In this document: piece after piece, positions 40,621-48,959 of the stretch | Layout of the letters: every line of letters begins with the position of its first letter | Position numbering within the stretch: the stretch's first letter is position 1 | NCBI GenBank assembly: GCA_045586385.1 | Contig: JAZNAE010000015.1 | Span: 20,434 to 84,433, forward strand | From: Suilimivivens sp045586385 | GTDB lineage: Bacteria > Bacillota > Clostridia > Lachnospirales > Lachnospiraceae | Length of the DNA stretch: 64,000 nucleotides | Reading direction: 5' to 3' | Position numbers and translations under genes: made by a program | Notes under the pieces: model-generated | Database searches by the model: none | Seen by the model: only the letters and a program-made list of their open reading frames with translations | What the model was told of the DNA's origin: nothing

Positions 40621-40920
40621 ATGGCAATGATACTTGTAACATCACAAAAAATCAGAGCGGCAGCAGAAAACTTAGGACAACTGAACAGACAATTCAAAGG
40701 AAAGACGGAAGAGTTGACGACAAAGGAACAGGCACTTTGTCAGATGTGGGAAGGACAGGCAAAAAATGCCTTTCACGGGGCATTTGAAAGAGACAGTCAG
40801 CAAATGGATGCCTTTCATGGTCTGATTAATAAGTATGTGCAAGTGCTTCTTGAAATTGCACAGAGGTATGAACAGGCAGAAGCAAGGAATATGGAAATTG
40901 CAGGTGGCAGAAGTTATTAA
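40621..40920 (+). CDS. WXG100-type protein 4
   Basis: 99 residues behind AGAGGAGG. Typical EsxA-like layout: IRAAAENLGQLNRQFKGKTE, turn LCQMWEGQAKNAF (WEG) and second helix ending YEQAEARN (YxxxE). Strong ribosome site and separate spacing suggest good expression. A probable major secreted substrate. Confidence 0.82.
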   Translation: MAMILVTSQKIRAAAENLGQLNRQFKGKTEELTTKEQALCQMWEGQAKNAFHGAFERDSQQMDAFHGLINKYVQVLLEIAQRYEQAEARNMEIAGGRSY

Positions 40921-40936
40921 TGAAGGAGGATAAAAG

Positions 40937-41251
40937 ATGGAAGGAATTTTAAAGGTAACACCGGAAAAAATGATACAGGCATCGGGTGAGTTTGCAACAG
41001 TGGGTACACAGATGAAAAATCTGACAGGGGAAATGCTTTCGCTGGTCAAAGGTATGAACGGGATTTGGCAAGGGGAAGCATCGGCAGCGTTCGGAAATAA
41101 ATTTGAGAGTCTTACGCCGGATATGGAACGGTTATATCGGATGGTACAGGAGCATGTACAGGATTTACAGGAGATGGCAAAGCAGTACCAGATGGCAGAA
41201 AGTGGAAATACGGAAGCCGGCGGAGGGCTTGAAAACAGTGTAGTGGTATAG
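40937..41251 (+). CDS. WXG100-type protein 5
   Basis: 104 residues behind GAAGGAGG. LKVTPEKMIQASGEFATVG, turn MNGIWQGEASAAFGNKFESL (WQG), helix DLQEMAKQYQMAESG with YQMAE (YxxxE). The pattern closely follows EsxA/EsxB-type substrates; the Gly-rich end (AGGGLENSVVV) is a flexible tail. It stands next to the hydrolase gene, so it could be its export partner. Confidence 0.82.
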   Translation: MEGILKVTPEKMIQASGEFATVGTQMKNLTGEMLSLVKGMNGIWQGEASAAFGNKFESLTPDMERLYRMVQEHVQDLQEMAKQYQMAESGNTEAGGGLENSVVV

Positions 41252-41266
41252 GCCGGGAGATAAGAA

Positions 41267-42646
41267 ATGAACGAAGAAGAAATCAGCCTGATTCTTGATA
41301 CTTATATGTATCTGGATTATAAAGGGGCAGATGACGGAATGAGTCTTTCTAAGATTATAGAAGCGTTATCCGATGCTCCGGAATGTATGGCGGGTGGCGT
41401 ATATTATGAAGAGTATCAGATATTGGCAGATGCGGTTAAAAGACCGGAAGTGGGGCAGCTTTTGATTGGAAATCAAAGTCATTTAATGGGCTATGACAGT
41501 GGAACGGCAGCGTGTACTTTTCAAACACAAGACGGCAAATGTATGTATGTTGTTTATCGGGGGACGGGAGACGGAGAATGGGTGGATAATGCAAATGGTA
41601 TGACCGAGGCAGAAACCATTCAGCAAAAAAGAGCATTATCTTATTTTGACACGGTGGTAAAAGCGGAAGCAATTACGGAAACGGAAAGACTGGTGGTCAC
41701 GGGTCATTCCAAAGGAGGAAATAAAGCCCAGTATGTAACGATGTCTTCCCAATACGGAGATTTATTGGACGCGTGCTATAATGTAGACGGACAAGGGTTT
41801 TCTGATAAAGCCATAAAAAAGTGGAAACAGGAACTTGGTGAGGATGAATACGAAAGCAGGAGAAATAAGATTACCGGTATCTATGGTGAAAATGACTATG
41901 TAAATGTTTTAGGACATTCGATTGTCCCAAAGAACAAAGTGTATTATATCAGAACACCTGTAGAAAAAAAGGATTTTGCAGCTTATCATGATATTACCTA
42001 TTTGTTTGCAAAGAAAACACAAAACTTACAAACCGGAGAGTGGGAAATTATATTTAATGCCGACAAAAATGATTATGCACCGGGGAGAGGAATGATTGCA
42101 AATTATGTGGCTGAACTTTCTGATAGAATAATGGATTTGCCGGAGGCAAGAAGAGATGGATGTGCTGCCTTTATGATGCAGATTATGGAACTTACGAAAG
42201 GGCGTATGGATGGCATTAACGGAGAGAGGGCTACTCTGTTGGATGTGGATGACTTTTTTTGGAGAGGGATTCCGCTCATAAGAGATAGTCTCTTGCTCTC
42301 GGGAGAAGGGTTGCTATTTTTGGATGCAGCATTTAAAAAGAATACTTTTGCGCTGCAGATGCAGGGAAGGGTGAACTTCAAAATAAACACAAGTGCGTTA
42401 CGAAAAGAGGCTGCAGTGTTAATCAATCAATCCATAAGGTTGGAAAAAGAACGCAAAGAATTAGAAGTGATTATGGATGAGGTAAAGAGGTATATGAGAA
42501 CAGAACCTGCGCTATATATGCAACTGAGTGTAAGAGAAACGGAAATAAGAGATAGAATCAAGAAGCTGGAAGAAATGGCAAAACAACTTTACCGTGTGGT
42601 CTATATTGGGGAGCAGAAAGATGAAGAAGCGGCTTTGTTTTTTTAG
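41267..42646 (+). CDS. Alpha/beta hydrolase (Mbeg1-like/DUF2974), candidate T7SS effector
   Basis: 459 residues. Residues 60-260 form an alpha/beta-hydrolase: VVYRGTGDGEWVDNANGM (oxyanion-side strand), VVTGHSKGGNKAQYVTMSSQ with nucleophile Ser148, and GFSDKAIKKW. This is the DUF2974/Mbeg1-like lipase type. The C-terminal 130 residues are a helical coil (LRKEAAVLINQSIRLEKERK; YMRTEPALYMQLSVRETEIR) that could serve as a WXG100-like export or pairing part. Last gene of the T7SS operon, 15 bases after WXG100-type protein 5. It has no signal peptide; effector lipases/phospholipases of T7SS occupy this place in several Firmicutes. No immunity protein is obvious. Confidence 0.7.
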   Translation: MNEEEISLILDTYMYLDYKGADDGMSLSKIIEALSDAPECMAGGVYYEEYQILADAVKRPEVGQLLIGNQSHLMGYDSGTAACTFQTQDGKCMYVVYRGTGDGEWVDNANGMTEAETIQQKRALSYFDTVVKAEAITETERLVVTGHSKGGNKAQYVTMSSQYGDLLDACYNVDGQGFSDKAIKKWKQELGEDEYESRRNKITGIYGENDYVNVLGHSIVPKNKVYYIRTPVEKKDFAAYHDITYLFAKKTQNLQTGEWEIIFNADKNDYAPGRGMIANYVAELSDRIMDLPEARRDGCAAFMMQIMELTKGRMDGINGERATLLDVDDFFWRGIPLIRDSLLLSGEGLLFLDAAFKKNTFALQMQGRVNFKINTSALRKEAAVLINQSIRLEKERKELEVIMDEVKRYMRTEPALYMQLSVRETEIRDRIKKLEEMAKQLYRVVYIGEQKDEEAALFF

Positions 42647-42693
42647 TAAGATATGATAAAATAAGGGAAAAGTATGGAAAGGATGCGAGGGTA

Positions 42694-43581
42694 ATGGAGC
42701 ATAAAAACGCAGGAAATTCTGACAGAATTACCAGAGAATATTTTGATTCTTTGTTGGTAGAAATGAGACATATCGATAATCAAAAACCGGATACCACATT
42801 TAAATTGTACGGGGAACAGTTTGAAACCCCGATTATGATGGCTGCATTATCGCATCTTCATAATGTATGCAAGGATGGCATGGCAGAGATGGCCAAAGGT
42901 GCTCTTATGGCAGGTGCCGTGAACTGGGCAGGAATGGGTGATGAGGCTGAGCTTGAGAGAATCACACAGACCGGTGCGAGAACCATCAAAATTATTAAAC
43001 CATATAAAGATAACGACGTGATATTAAAGAGGATTGAACATGCCGAAGCCTGTGGCGTGATGGCAGTGGGAATTGATGTGGATCATGCATTTGCCGGAAA
43101 CGGAGAGTATGATAATGTATTTGGCCATGAGATGAGACCTAAATCGGTTGAAGAGCTTCGTGAGTTTGCAGCATCAACAAAATTGCCGTTTATTATCAAA
43201 GGCGTATTAAGTGAAAAGGATGCCTATAAGGCGCTGCAAGCCGGTGCAAGGGGAATTGTTGTTTCCCACCATCACGGCATTATGGAATATGCAGTTCCGC
43301 CGCTTCAGGTATTACCTGCTATTTGTAAGGTGATAGGCGGGCAGATACCGGTTTTTGTAGATTGCGGTATGATGAGTGGAATGGATGCCTATAAGGCGCT
43401 GGCATTGGGGGCAACTGCTGTTTGCGCAGGAAGAGTGATTATGGAACCTCTCCGCGAAAAGGGGGCAGAAGGTGTTTGCGATACCGTGCGTAAAATGACG
43501 GCTGAATTAAAAGGTGTTATGGCAAGAACCGGTTGTACGACCCTTGCCGATATGGACTCTTCTGTAATATGGAAGAAGTAA
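42694..43581 (+). CDS. FMN-dependent alpha-hydroxy-acid oxidoreductase
   Basis: 295 residues behind GCGAGGG. The barrel shows ETPIMMAALSHLHNVCKDGM (FMN), RTIKIIKPYKDND, VAVGIDVDHAF-type strand, TKLPFIIKGVLSEKDAYKAL with the conserved Lys, VVSHHHG, VFVDCGMMSGMDAYKALALG and AVCAGRVIMEPL. The family oxidises lactate, glycolate or similar 2-hydroxy acids with FMN; it is a little shorter than typical (350) at the N-terminus. Substrate unknown. Ends in a terminator convergent with the AraC gene. Confidence 0.8.
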   Translation: MEHKNAGNSDRITREYFDSLLVEMRHIDNQKPDTTFKLYGEQFETPIMMAALSHLHNVCKDGMAEMAKGALMAGAVNWAGMGDEAELERITQTGARTIKIIKPYKDNDVILKRIEHAEACGVMAVGIDVDHAFAGNGEYDNVFGHEMRPKSVEELREFAASTKLPFIIKGVLSEKDAYKALQAGARGIVVSHHHGIMEYAVPPLQVLPAICKVIGGQIPVFVDCGMMSGMDAYKALALGATAVCAGRVIMEPLREKGAEGVCDTVRKMTAELKGVMARTGCTTLADMDSSVIWKK

Positions 43582-43597
43582 GTAACGATATAGAGAT

Positions 43598-44545
43598 TTA
43601 AAGAGAGAGAAACGGTCCTGCCGAAAGGGTGGGATCGTTTTTTATTTTCCGTTTGTATTCACTGGGAGTACATCCCAATACCTGTTTGAATACTTTATTA
43701 AAGTAACTGGCATTATTAAACCCTACACTGAGTGCAAGTGTAGACATGGAGTGGGCATCCGGTGCGTTACTTTGGATAAGACCGATGGCACGCATGATTC
43801 TGTATTTCATCAGATATTCAAAGGGAGTGAGTTGCAAGGTACGTTTAAAGCAGCGGCAACATTCACTTTTGCTGATGTGAATGCTGTCGGCAAGCTGTTC
43901 CAAAGTAATTTGTTCATGAAAATGATTTTCAATATAGATAATGGCATCTTTTACTCTGGACTCATCCATGGAAATAGTAGTTTCCTTTTGCTTGGTAATT
44001 GGTTTGGGAGTGATGTTTTCCAGAATCATAACCCAAAGATGGCATAAGTAAGACTTGAGTATCATTTCATAGCCATACTTTTTTTCTGTACTGCAAGCAA
44101 TAATATTGTCTGCGAGCTTCAGCATTTTGGCATGGACAGGGTCATGTTTTCGAAGCTCTAGGATGCGCATGTTTGGAGAAGTAATAAGAGGGAGCAGGTA
44201 TTTGGTAGATAATACCGTGTCACCGTAGCCAAACAAAAAAGAAGGATGGAATGCAATCGAATAAACACTGCATTCGGTAGAGTCATTTGCCGGTTGCAAA
44301 GCATGCATAACATTTTGGTTAATGATAATGCCGTCACCCGGAAAAAGACGAATTTTTTGATTGTCGGTGAAAAGATCGGCTTGTCCATCTTTGACAATAA
44401 ATATTTCAATTTCGTCGTGCCATTGCCAGCGGATTTTAGACATATACAGCTTGGCAAGTTCAATATAATATACTGCAACAGGGAATCCGATTTCACCCTG
44501 TTCGGTTGCGATTCGGTCGGTGGATTCAAAAGGTGTCTCGTGCAT
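43598..44545 (-). CDS. AraC-family transcriptional regulator
   Basis: 315 residues. N-terminal cupin (KIRWQWHDEIEIFIVKDGQA, GDGIIINQNVMHAL) binds an effector; C-terminal 100 residues are the double helix-turn-helix: YIENHFHEQITLEQLADSIH, SKSECCRCFKRTLQLTPFEY, LALSVGFNNASYFNKVFKQV and CTPSEYKRK. The start is the Met at 44,545 (GGAGAAC in front). Divergent from the protease gene and convergent with the FMN enzyme. Target probably local. Confidence 0.85.
   Translation of the reverse strand: MHETPFESTDRIATEQGEIGFPVAVYYIELAKLYMSKIRWQWHDEIEIFIVKDGQADLFTDNQKIRLFPGDGIIINQNVMHALQPANDSTECSVYSIAFHPSFLFGYGDTVLSTKYLLPLITSPNMRILELRKHDPVHAKMLKLADNIIACSTEKKYGYEMILKSYLCHLWVMILENITPKPITKQKETTISMDESRVKDAIIYIENHFHEQITLEQLADSIHISKSECCRCFKRTLQLTPFEYLMKYRIMRAIGLIQSNAPDAHSMSTLALSVGFNNASYFNKVFKQVLGCTPSEYKRKIKNDPTLSAGPFLSL
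43611..43643 (+). terminator. Terminator of the hydroxy-acid oxidoreductase gene
   Basis: AACGGTCC pairs with GGATCGTT (one G-T pair), T-run following; it overlaps the end of the convergent AraC gene. Confidence 0.65.
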
Positions 44546-44663
44546 GTTAGTTGTTCTCCGTTAACATAAAATGTGTTCATGGTAATATTGTAATTTAATT
44601 TCAGAGGATGTTCAACCGGAAATTGCAGATTTATCTGTTAAGGCTTAGCAAGGGAAAAGAGGG

Positions 44664-46484
44664 ATGGAGGAAATGGCCAGTCAGAAATTGGAAGCATTAT
44701 TAAATTTGGCTCTTTCACTCGAGCAAAGTGAAAGGGAACGTTCCAAACAATTGGATGTGGGATTTTTGCCGGAAATACAGTCATGGGAGCTTATTGTAAA
44801 ATATCATGGTGATATCAGCAGATTAAACAGCGAACTGATTGTTGTGGAGGAATTGATTGCGGGGTATGCGATCGTTACAATTCCCGAAAATTTGATAGAA
44901 AGCTTTACAGAGCTTGAAGAAGTGGAATATGTAGAAAAACCGAAAAGGCTGTTTTTTTCACAATTACTGGGGAAGCGGGCCTCCTGTATTTTCCCGGTAT
45001 CACAGCGTGACCCTAATTTGACGGGCGATGGTGTCCTTATCGGGGTTATAGATTCCGGTATTGACTACCAAAGTCCTGAATTTCGAAATGCATCGGGAGA
45101 AACACGGATACAGGCATTGTGGGATCAGACAGTTACGGTTCGTGAGACAAATGAGTTTGCAAGCACTCTTTCGGCTACGGAGGGGATGAATGAATTTATA
45201 GGTATGGCAGCCCCGCCGGAAGGATTTTCCGTTGGAGTGGAATTTTCACGAAACAGAATTGATGCTGCACTGCGTTTAAATAATCCGGCTTATTTGGTGC
45301 CAAGTTTTGATACCTCCGGGCATGGAACCGCAGTTGCGGCAATAGCAGGTGCAAGCGGAAATTTGCTGGAAGGACAATATCAGGGCGTGGCACCGGACAG
45401 TGAATTTCTGGTAGTGAAACTTGGAAGTCCCAATCCCAATTCATTTCCAAGGACAACCGAACTGATGCGGGCACTTACTTATATGGTAAATAAGGCAATT
45501 GCAGAGGGGAAACCGATTGCAATTAATTTAAGTTTCGGGAATACTTACGGCTCACATGACGGTACTTCCTTGGTGGAACGGTTTTTGGACAATGTAGCGG
45601 AAATCGGACGTACCGTAGTTTGTGTGGGGAGCGGAAACGAAGGAGCCTCCGGAGGGCATGTTTCAGGAAGAAATGCCGGAAATGAGCGGGTTGAATTAAA
45701 TGTGGGAAATTATCAGACCTCCTTTAGTGTGCAAATCTGGAAGGAATATACAGACCGTGTCTTTATCGGGATTGTTTCACCTTCCGGAGAAAGAGAAGAA
45801 ATCGATACATTACGGTCAGGAACGCAAAGATTTGTGGCAGAACAGACAGAAGTTCTGATTTACGTGGGGGAACCGTCACCTTATTCCGTTAATCAGGAAA
45901 TATATTTTGATTTTCTTCCTATTGGAAGTTATGTAAACTCAGGTGTATGGACATTTGAACTTAGTGCACAAGATACGGCACTTGGAAATTACGATTTTTA
46001 TCTGCCTTCCAATGCGATATTGAGCGAAGACACACGTTTTTTCGTCCCCGTACCGGTAAAGACGCTAACCATTCCGTCTACAGCTTCTAAGGTAATTACG
46101 GTGGGAGCCTATGATGCAGCATACGAGGCTTATGCAGACTTTTCAGGAAGAGGCTATCCGCTTCAAAGCATAGCTATGGAGCGGATTGATCAGGGCAGTA
46201 TCAAGCCGGATATTGCAGCGCCGGGAGTCGCCATAAACACAATTGGACCGGATAATTCATTTGTGCAGGTGTCAGGAACATCTTTTGCGACCCCGTTTGT
46301 AACGGGTTCTGCTGCGCTGCTTATGGAATGGGGAATGATTAGAGGGAATGACCCCTATTTATACGGAGAAAAGATAAAGGCTTACTTTCGAAGAGGTGCA
46401 AGACCCATCAGAGGGGAAAGTATTTATCCGAATGAAAGAGTAGGATATGGAGCACTTTGTGTGGCTGACAGCCTTCCTTTGTAA
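44664..46484 (+). CDS. Subtilisin-like (S8) protease, Csp-like
   Basis: 606 residues. After a 90-residue region (ELIVKYHGDISRLNSELIVV, propeptide-like) comes the catalytic triad of subtilases: VIDSGIDY (Asp, about 131), TSGHGTAVA (His, about 220) and SGTSFATPF (Ser, about 540). VAINLSFGNTYGSHDG and GSGNEG carry the oxyanion part. Without signal peptide and with the insertions seen here it resembles the Csp/cell-internal S8 group of Clostridia, where spore-germination proteases belong. The specific role is not shown. ATG 44,673 is an alternative start. Confidence 0.8.
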   Translation: MEEMASQKLEALLNLALSLEQSERERSKQLDVGFLPEIQSWELIVKYHGDISRLNSELIVVEELIAGYAIVTIPENLIESFTELEEVEYVEKPKRLFFSQLLGKRASCIFPVSQRDPNLTGDGVLIGVIDSGIDYQSPEFRNASGETRIQALWDQTVTVRETNEFASTLSATEGMNEFIGMAAPPEGFSVGVEFSRNRIDAALRLNNPAYLVPSFDTSGHGTAVAAIAGASGNLLEGQYQGVAPDSEFLVVKLGSPNPNSFPRTTELMRALTYMVNKAIAEGKPIAINLSFGNTYGSHDGTSLVERFLDNVAEIGRTVVCVGSGNEGASGGHVSGRNAGNERVELNVGNYQTSFSVQIWKEYTDRVFIGIVSPSGEREEIDTLRSGTQRFVAEQTEVLIYVGEPSPYSVNQEIYFDFLPIGSYVNSGVWTFELSAQDTALGNYDFYLPSNAILSEDTRFFVPVPVKTLTIPSTASKVITVGAYDAAYEAYADFSGRGYPLQSIAMERIDQGSIKPDIAAPGVAINTIGPDNSFVQVSGTSFATPFVTGSAALLMEWGMIRGNDPYLYGEKIKAYFRRGARPIRGESIYPNERVGYGALCVADSLPL

Positions 46485-46530
46485 GAAACTTCTGTTATGT
46501 AAAGTAAATAGTAAATACAGGAATTCGTTG

Positions 46531-46560
46531 TTGTTTCTGATGAAAGAAATGTGATATACT
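46531..46560 (+). promoter_or_regulatory. Candidate promoter
   Basis: TTGTTT (46,531) and TATACT (46,555-46,560), 18-base spacer; 20 bases before the next ATG. Confidence 0.5.
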
Positions 46561-46581
46561 TATAGCAAGTGGGGTGATAAT

Positions 46582-46974
46582 ATGTATTCGGTTCATGGAG
46601 CACAGGAAATAGAAGTGTTTTCCGAAGAAAGAGTAATTAAATCCAGAGCAGTAGGTGCGACTACAGTAGAAGAAGTTAAATGGCTTGCAGATGCCACACT
46701 TTCATATGCTTCTGAGTGGAAAAGACGTGGCTGGGCATATATAGTAGTGATTAATGAGATGTATCCGGTAACAGCCGATATCAGTGCAGAACTGGTAGAA
46801 TTTCATAAGAGACTTGAGAAAGCCGGATGTAGGGCGATAGCATTTGTTGATGGCGGAGCGTATGTTATTTCGGCACAGGCGAAGCGGCATAAAAGGAAAG
46901 CGAAGACAGCCTCTGTCGAGGGGCATTTTAGGACAGAAGAGGATGCATTTGAATGGATTGAAGAGATATTGTAG
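46582..46974 (+). CDS. Hypothetical protein
   Basis: 130 residues behind GGGGTG. Alternating helices and strands (TTVEEVKWLADATLSYASEW, WAYIVVINEMYPVTADISAE, GCRAIAFVDGGAYVISAQ) suggest a compact alpha/beta fold akin to a STAS-type domain, common in Clostridia proteins of unknown role. Ends with HFRTEEDAFEWIEEIL. A terminator follows directly. Confidence 0.6.
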   Translation: MYSVHGAQEIEVFSEERVIKSRAVGATTVEEVKWLADATLSYASEWKRRGWAYIVVINEMYPVTADISAELVEFHKRLEKAGCRAIAFVDGGAYVISAQAKRHKRKAKTASVEGHFRTEEDAFEWIEEIL

Positions 46975-46978
46975 GGAG

Positions 46979-47020
46979 AACCCATGTGTTACTGATTTGT
47001 GTAGCATATGGGTTTTGTTT
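46979..47020 (+). terminator. Rho-independent terminator
   Basis: AACCCATGTG pairs with CATATGGGTT with one mismatch, followed by T-rich bases. Confidence 0.65.
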
Positions 47021-47046
47021 GTGATAGATATCAAAGGAGGATGTGA

Positions 47047-47775
47047 ATGAAAGTAACATATATAGGACACAGCGGTTTTTTACTGGAAGTGGAAGATGCC
47101 TATTTTCTGTTTGATTATTATGAGGGTGAAATTCCCTGCTTAAATACAGAAAAACCTTTGCTTATTTTTGTCAGCCATAAACACGGCGATCATTATAATC
47201 CGGTTATTTTTGAACTGCTGCAGAAGTATCCAAAAACGCAATTTATATTATCCAAAGATGTGCCGGTTAAATGGAAGATAGAGGAATACAAAAATCAGGG
47301 GATAGCGGCAGAAGAACATATCACTGTTATGCGTAAATGGGAGGAGAAGGATATTGTTCTTTCAGGAAACAGGAAAATAAATATAAAAACACTTCGGTCC
47401 ACTGATATGGGAGTGGCATATTTACTTAGTTATGATGGGAAATGCTACTATCATGCCGGTGATTTAAACCTATGGCTTTGGGCCGGTGAGACCAAACATT
47501 ATAATGATAATATGCGGGTGAACTATTTTAAGGAACTTGAAAAACTGCGGGGATTGGAAATAGAAGCGGCATTTATTCCCATGGATCCCAGACAGGAGCA
47601 AGATGCCTTTGCGGGAATAGAAAGCTTTATGGAATACACCAAGACGAAATGCATATTTCCCATGCATTTTTGGAATAAGTATGAAATAATAAAGCAATTT
47701 TTGGAAAAACATCCCGATGAAGAAGAACGGGTAAAACGGATTGAAAAACAGGGACAAGTGTTTGAATGGAATTAA
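47047..47775 (+). CDS. Metallo-beta-lactamase-fold hydrolase
   Basis: 242 residues behind AAAGGAGG. The motif VSHKHGDHYNP (HxHxDH variant) with VTYIGHSGFLLEVEDAYFLF at the start and YHAGDLNLWLWAGE, IFPMHFW near the end is a metal-binding MBL fold of the UlaG/lactonase-like group. Likely a metal-dependent hydrolase of small phosphorylated or lactone substrates; the substrate is unknown. A GHSG start resembles these enzymes rather than beta-lactamases. Confidence 0.75.
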   Translation: MKVTYIGHSGFLLEVEDAYFLFDYYEGEIPCLNTEKPLLIFVSHKHGDHYNPVIFELLQKYPKTQFILSKDVPVKWKIEEYKNQGIAAEEHITVMRKWEEKDIVLSGNRKINIKTLRSTDMGVAYLLSYDGKCYYHAGDLNLWLWAGETKHYNDNMRVNYFKELEKLRGLEIEAAFIPMDPRQEQDAFAGIESFMEYTKTKCIFPMHFWNKYEIIKQFLEKHPDEEERVKRIEKQGQVFEWN

Positions 47776-47814
47776 TGTTTAGATATATTTAATAAATTGG
47801 AAATAGATGGTTAT

Positions 47815-47843
47815 TTGACTTTATAAGACAGAGTTATTATAAT
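47815..47843 (+). promoter_or_regulatory. Promoter of COG0523 operon
   Basis: TTGACT (47,815-47,820) and TATAAT (47,838-47,843), spacer 17. No obvious Zur box was identified. Confidence 0.7.
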
Positions 47844-47883
47844 AAAAAATTAGCAGTTATCCGATGGAAGAGGAAGGTGTATT

Positions 47884-48915
47884 ATGACAAAAATAGATAT
47901 TGTATCCGGTTTTTTAGGTGCCGGAAAAACAACTTTAATTAAGAAACTTTTAAAGGAAGCACTGGCAGATACCAAGGTAGTCCTGATTGAAAATGAATTC
48001 GGCGAAATCGGCATAGATGGCGGATTTTTAAAAGAAGCAGGAATAGAAATAAAAGAGATGAATTCCGGCTGTATTTGCTGTTCCTTAGTAGGTGACTTTG
48101 GGACATCCTTAAAAGAGGTGTTAAACACATATATGCCGGAAAGGATTTTAATTGAACCTTCGGGCGTAGGTAAACTTTCCGATGTGATGAAAGCAGTTTC
48201 CGATGTAATTGACGAGAAAGAAGTTGTCCTCAACAGTGCAGTTGCAGTTGTAGATGCTTCCAAATGCAAGATGTATATCAAGAACTTTGGAGAATTTTTC
48301 ATCAATCAGATAGCACATGCGGGAACCATCGTGCTAAGCAGAACCGCGAATATCAAAGAAGACAAGCTTACAAAATGTGTTGAACTTATCAGGGAACATA
48401 ACGAAAAAGCCACAATCATTACTACACCCTGGGATGATTTGGAAGGAAAAGATATTTTGGATACCATTGAAGGGGCCAAAGACTTAGAAGCAGAGATGAT
48501 GGAAGAATTAAAACACCACCATCATGAGCATGAGCACCACCACGACCATGAGCATCACCATCACCATGACCACGGGGAAGGGTGTACCTGCGGATGCCAT
48601 GACCATCATCATGAACATGACCATCATCATGCAGATGAAGTGTTTACAAGCTTTGGAATGGAAACACCTGCCTGCTACACGAAACAGGAAATTGAAGCAA
48701 TTTTGGAAGAACTGGAGCAGGAATCTGTTTACGGGTTTGTACTTCGTGCAAAAGGAATGGTACAGGATAAAGAGGGCGGTTGGATTTATTTTGATTATGT
48801 TCCCGGAGAGAGCAATGTGCGTGCAGGAAAGCCGGATGTAACAGGCAAATTCTGTGTAATCGGTTCTAAGTTGAAAGAAGAGAAATTGCGGGAATTATTT
48901 GAAGTGAAAGCATAA
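47884..48915 (+). CDS. COG0523 (CobW-like) metal-chaperone GTPase with His-rich loop
   Basis: 343 residues. GFLGAGKTTLIKKLL (P-loop), IENEFGEIGIDG (switch), NSGCICCSL (the GCxCC metal motif, about residue 63) and SRTANIKED (GTP specificity position). A dense His/Asp/Glu stretch at 210-252 (HHHHEHEHHHDH-like) binds metal. The C-terminal CobW_C domain starts at 275 (YGFVLRAKGMV). The protein likely delivers zinc or another divalent metal to a target under GTP hydrolysis. First gene of a pair with 48,960-49,889. Confidence 0.85.
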   Translation: MTKIDIVSGFLGAGKTTLIKKLLKEALADTKVVLIENEFGEIGIDGGFLKEAGIEIKEMNSGCICCSLVGDFGTSLKEVLNTYMPERILIEPSGVGKLSDVMKAVSDVIDEKEVVLNSAVAVVDASKCKMYIKNFGEFFINQIAHAGTIVLSRTANIKEDKLTKCVELIREHNEKATIITTPWDDLEGKDILDTIEGAKDLEAEMMEELKHHHHEHEHHHDHEHHHHHDHGEGCTCGCHDHHHEHDHHHADEVFTSFGMETPACYTKQEIEAILEELEQESVYGFVLRAKGMVQDKEGGWIYFDYVPGESNVRAGKPDVTGKFCVIGSKLKEEKLRELFEVKA

Positions 48916-48959
48916 GCAAGAGCAGTAAACAAGTGTATTTGAAAGAAAGTAGGTAGAAA

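Noticed and set aside
47000..47884. Zur box upstream of the COG0523 operon
   Set aside because: No convincing dyad of the Zur type was found between 47,776 and 47,884.
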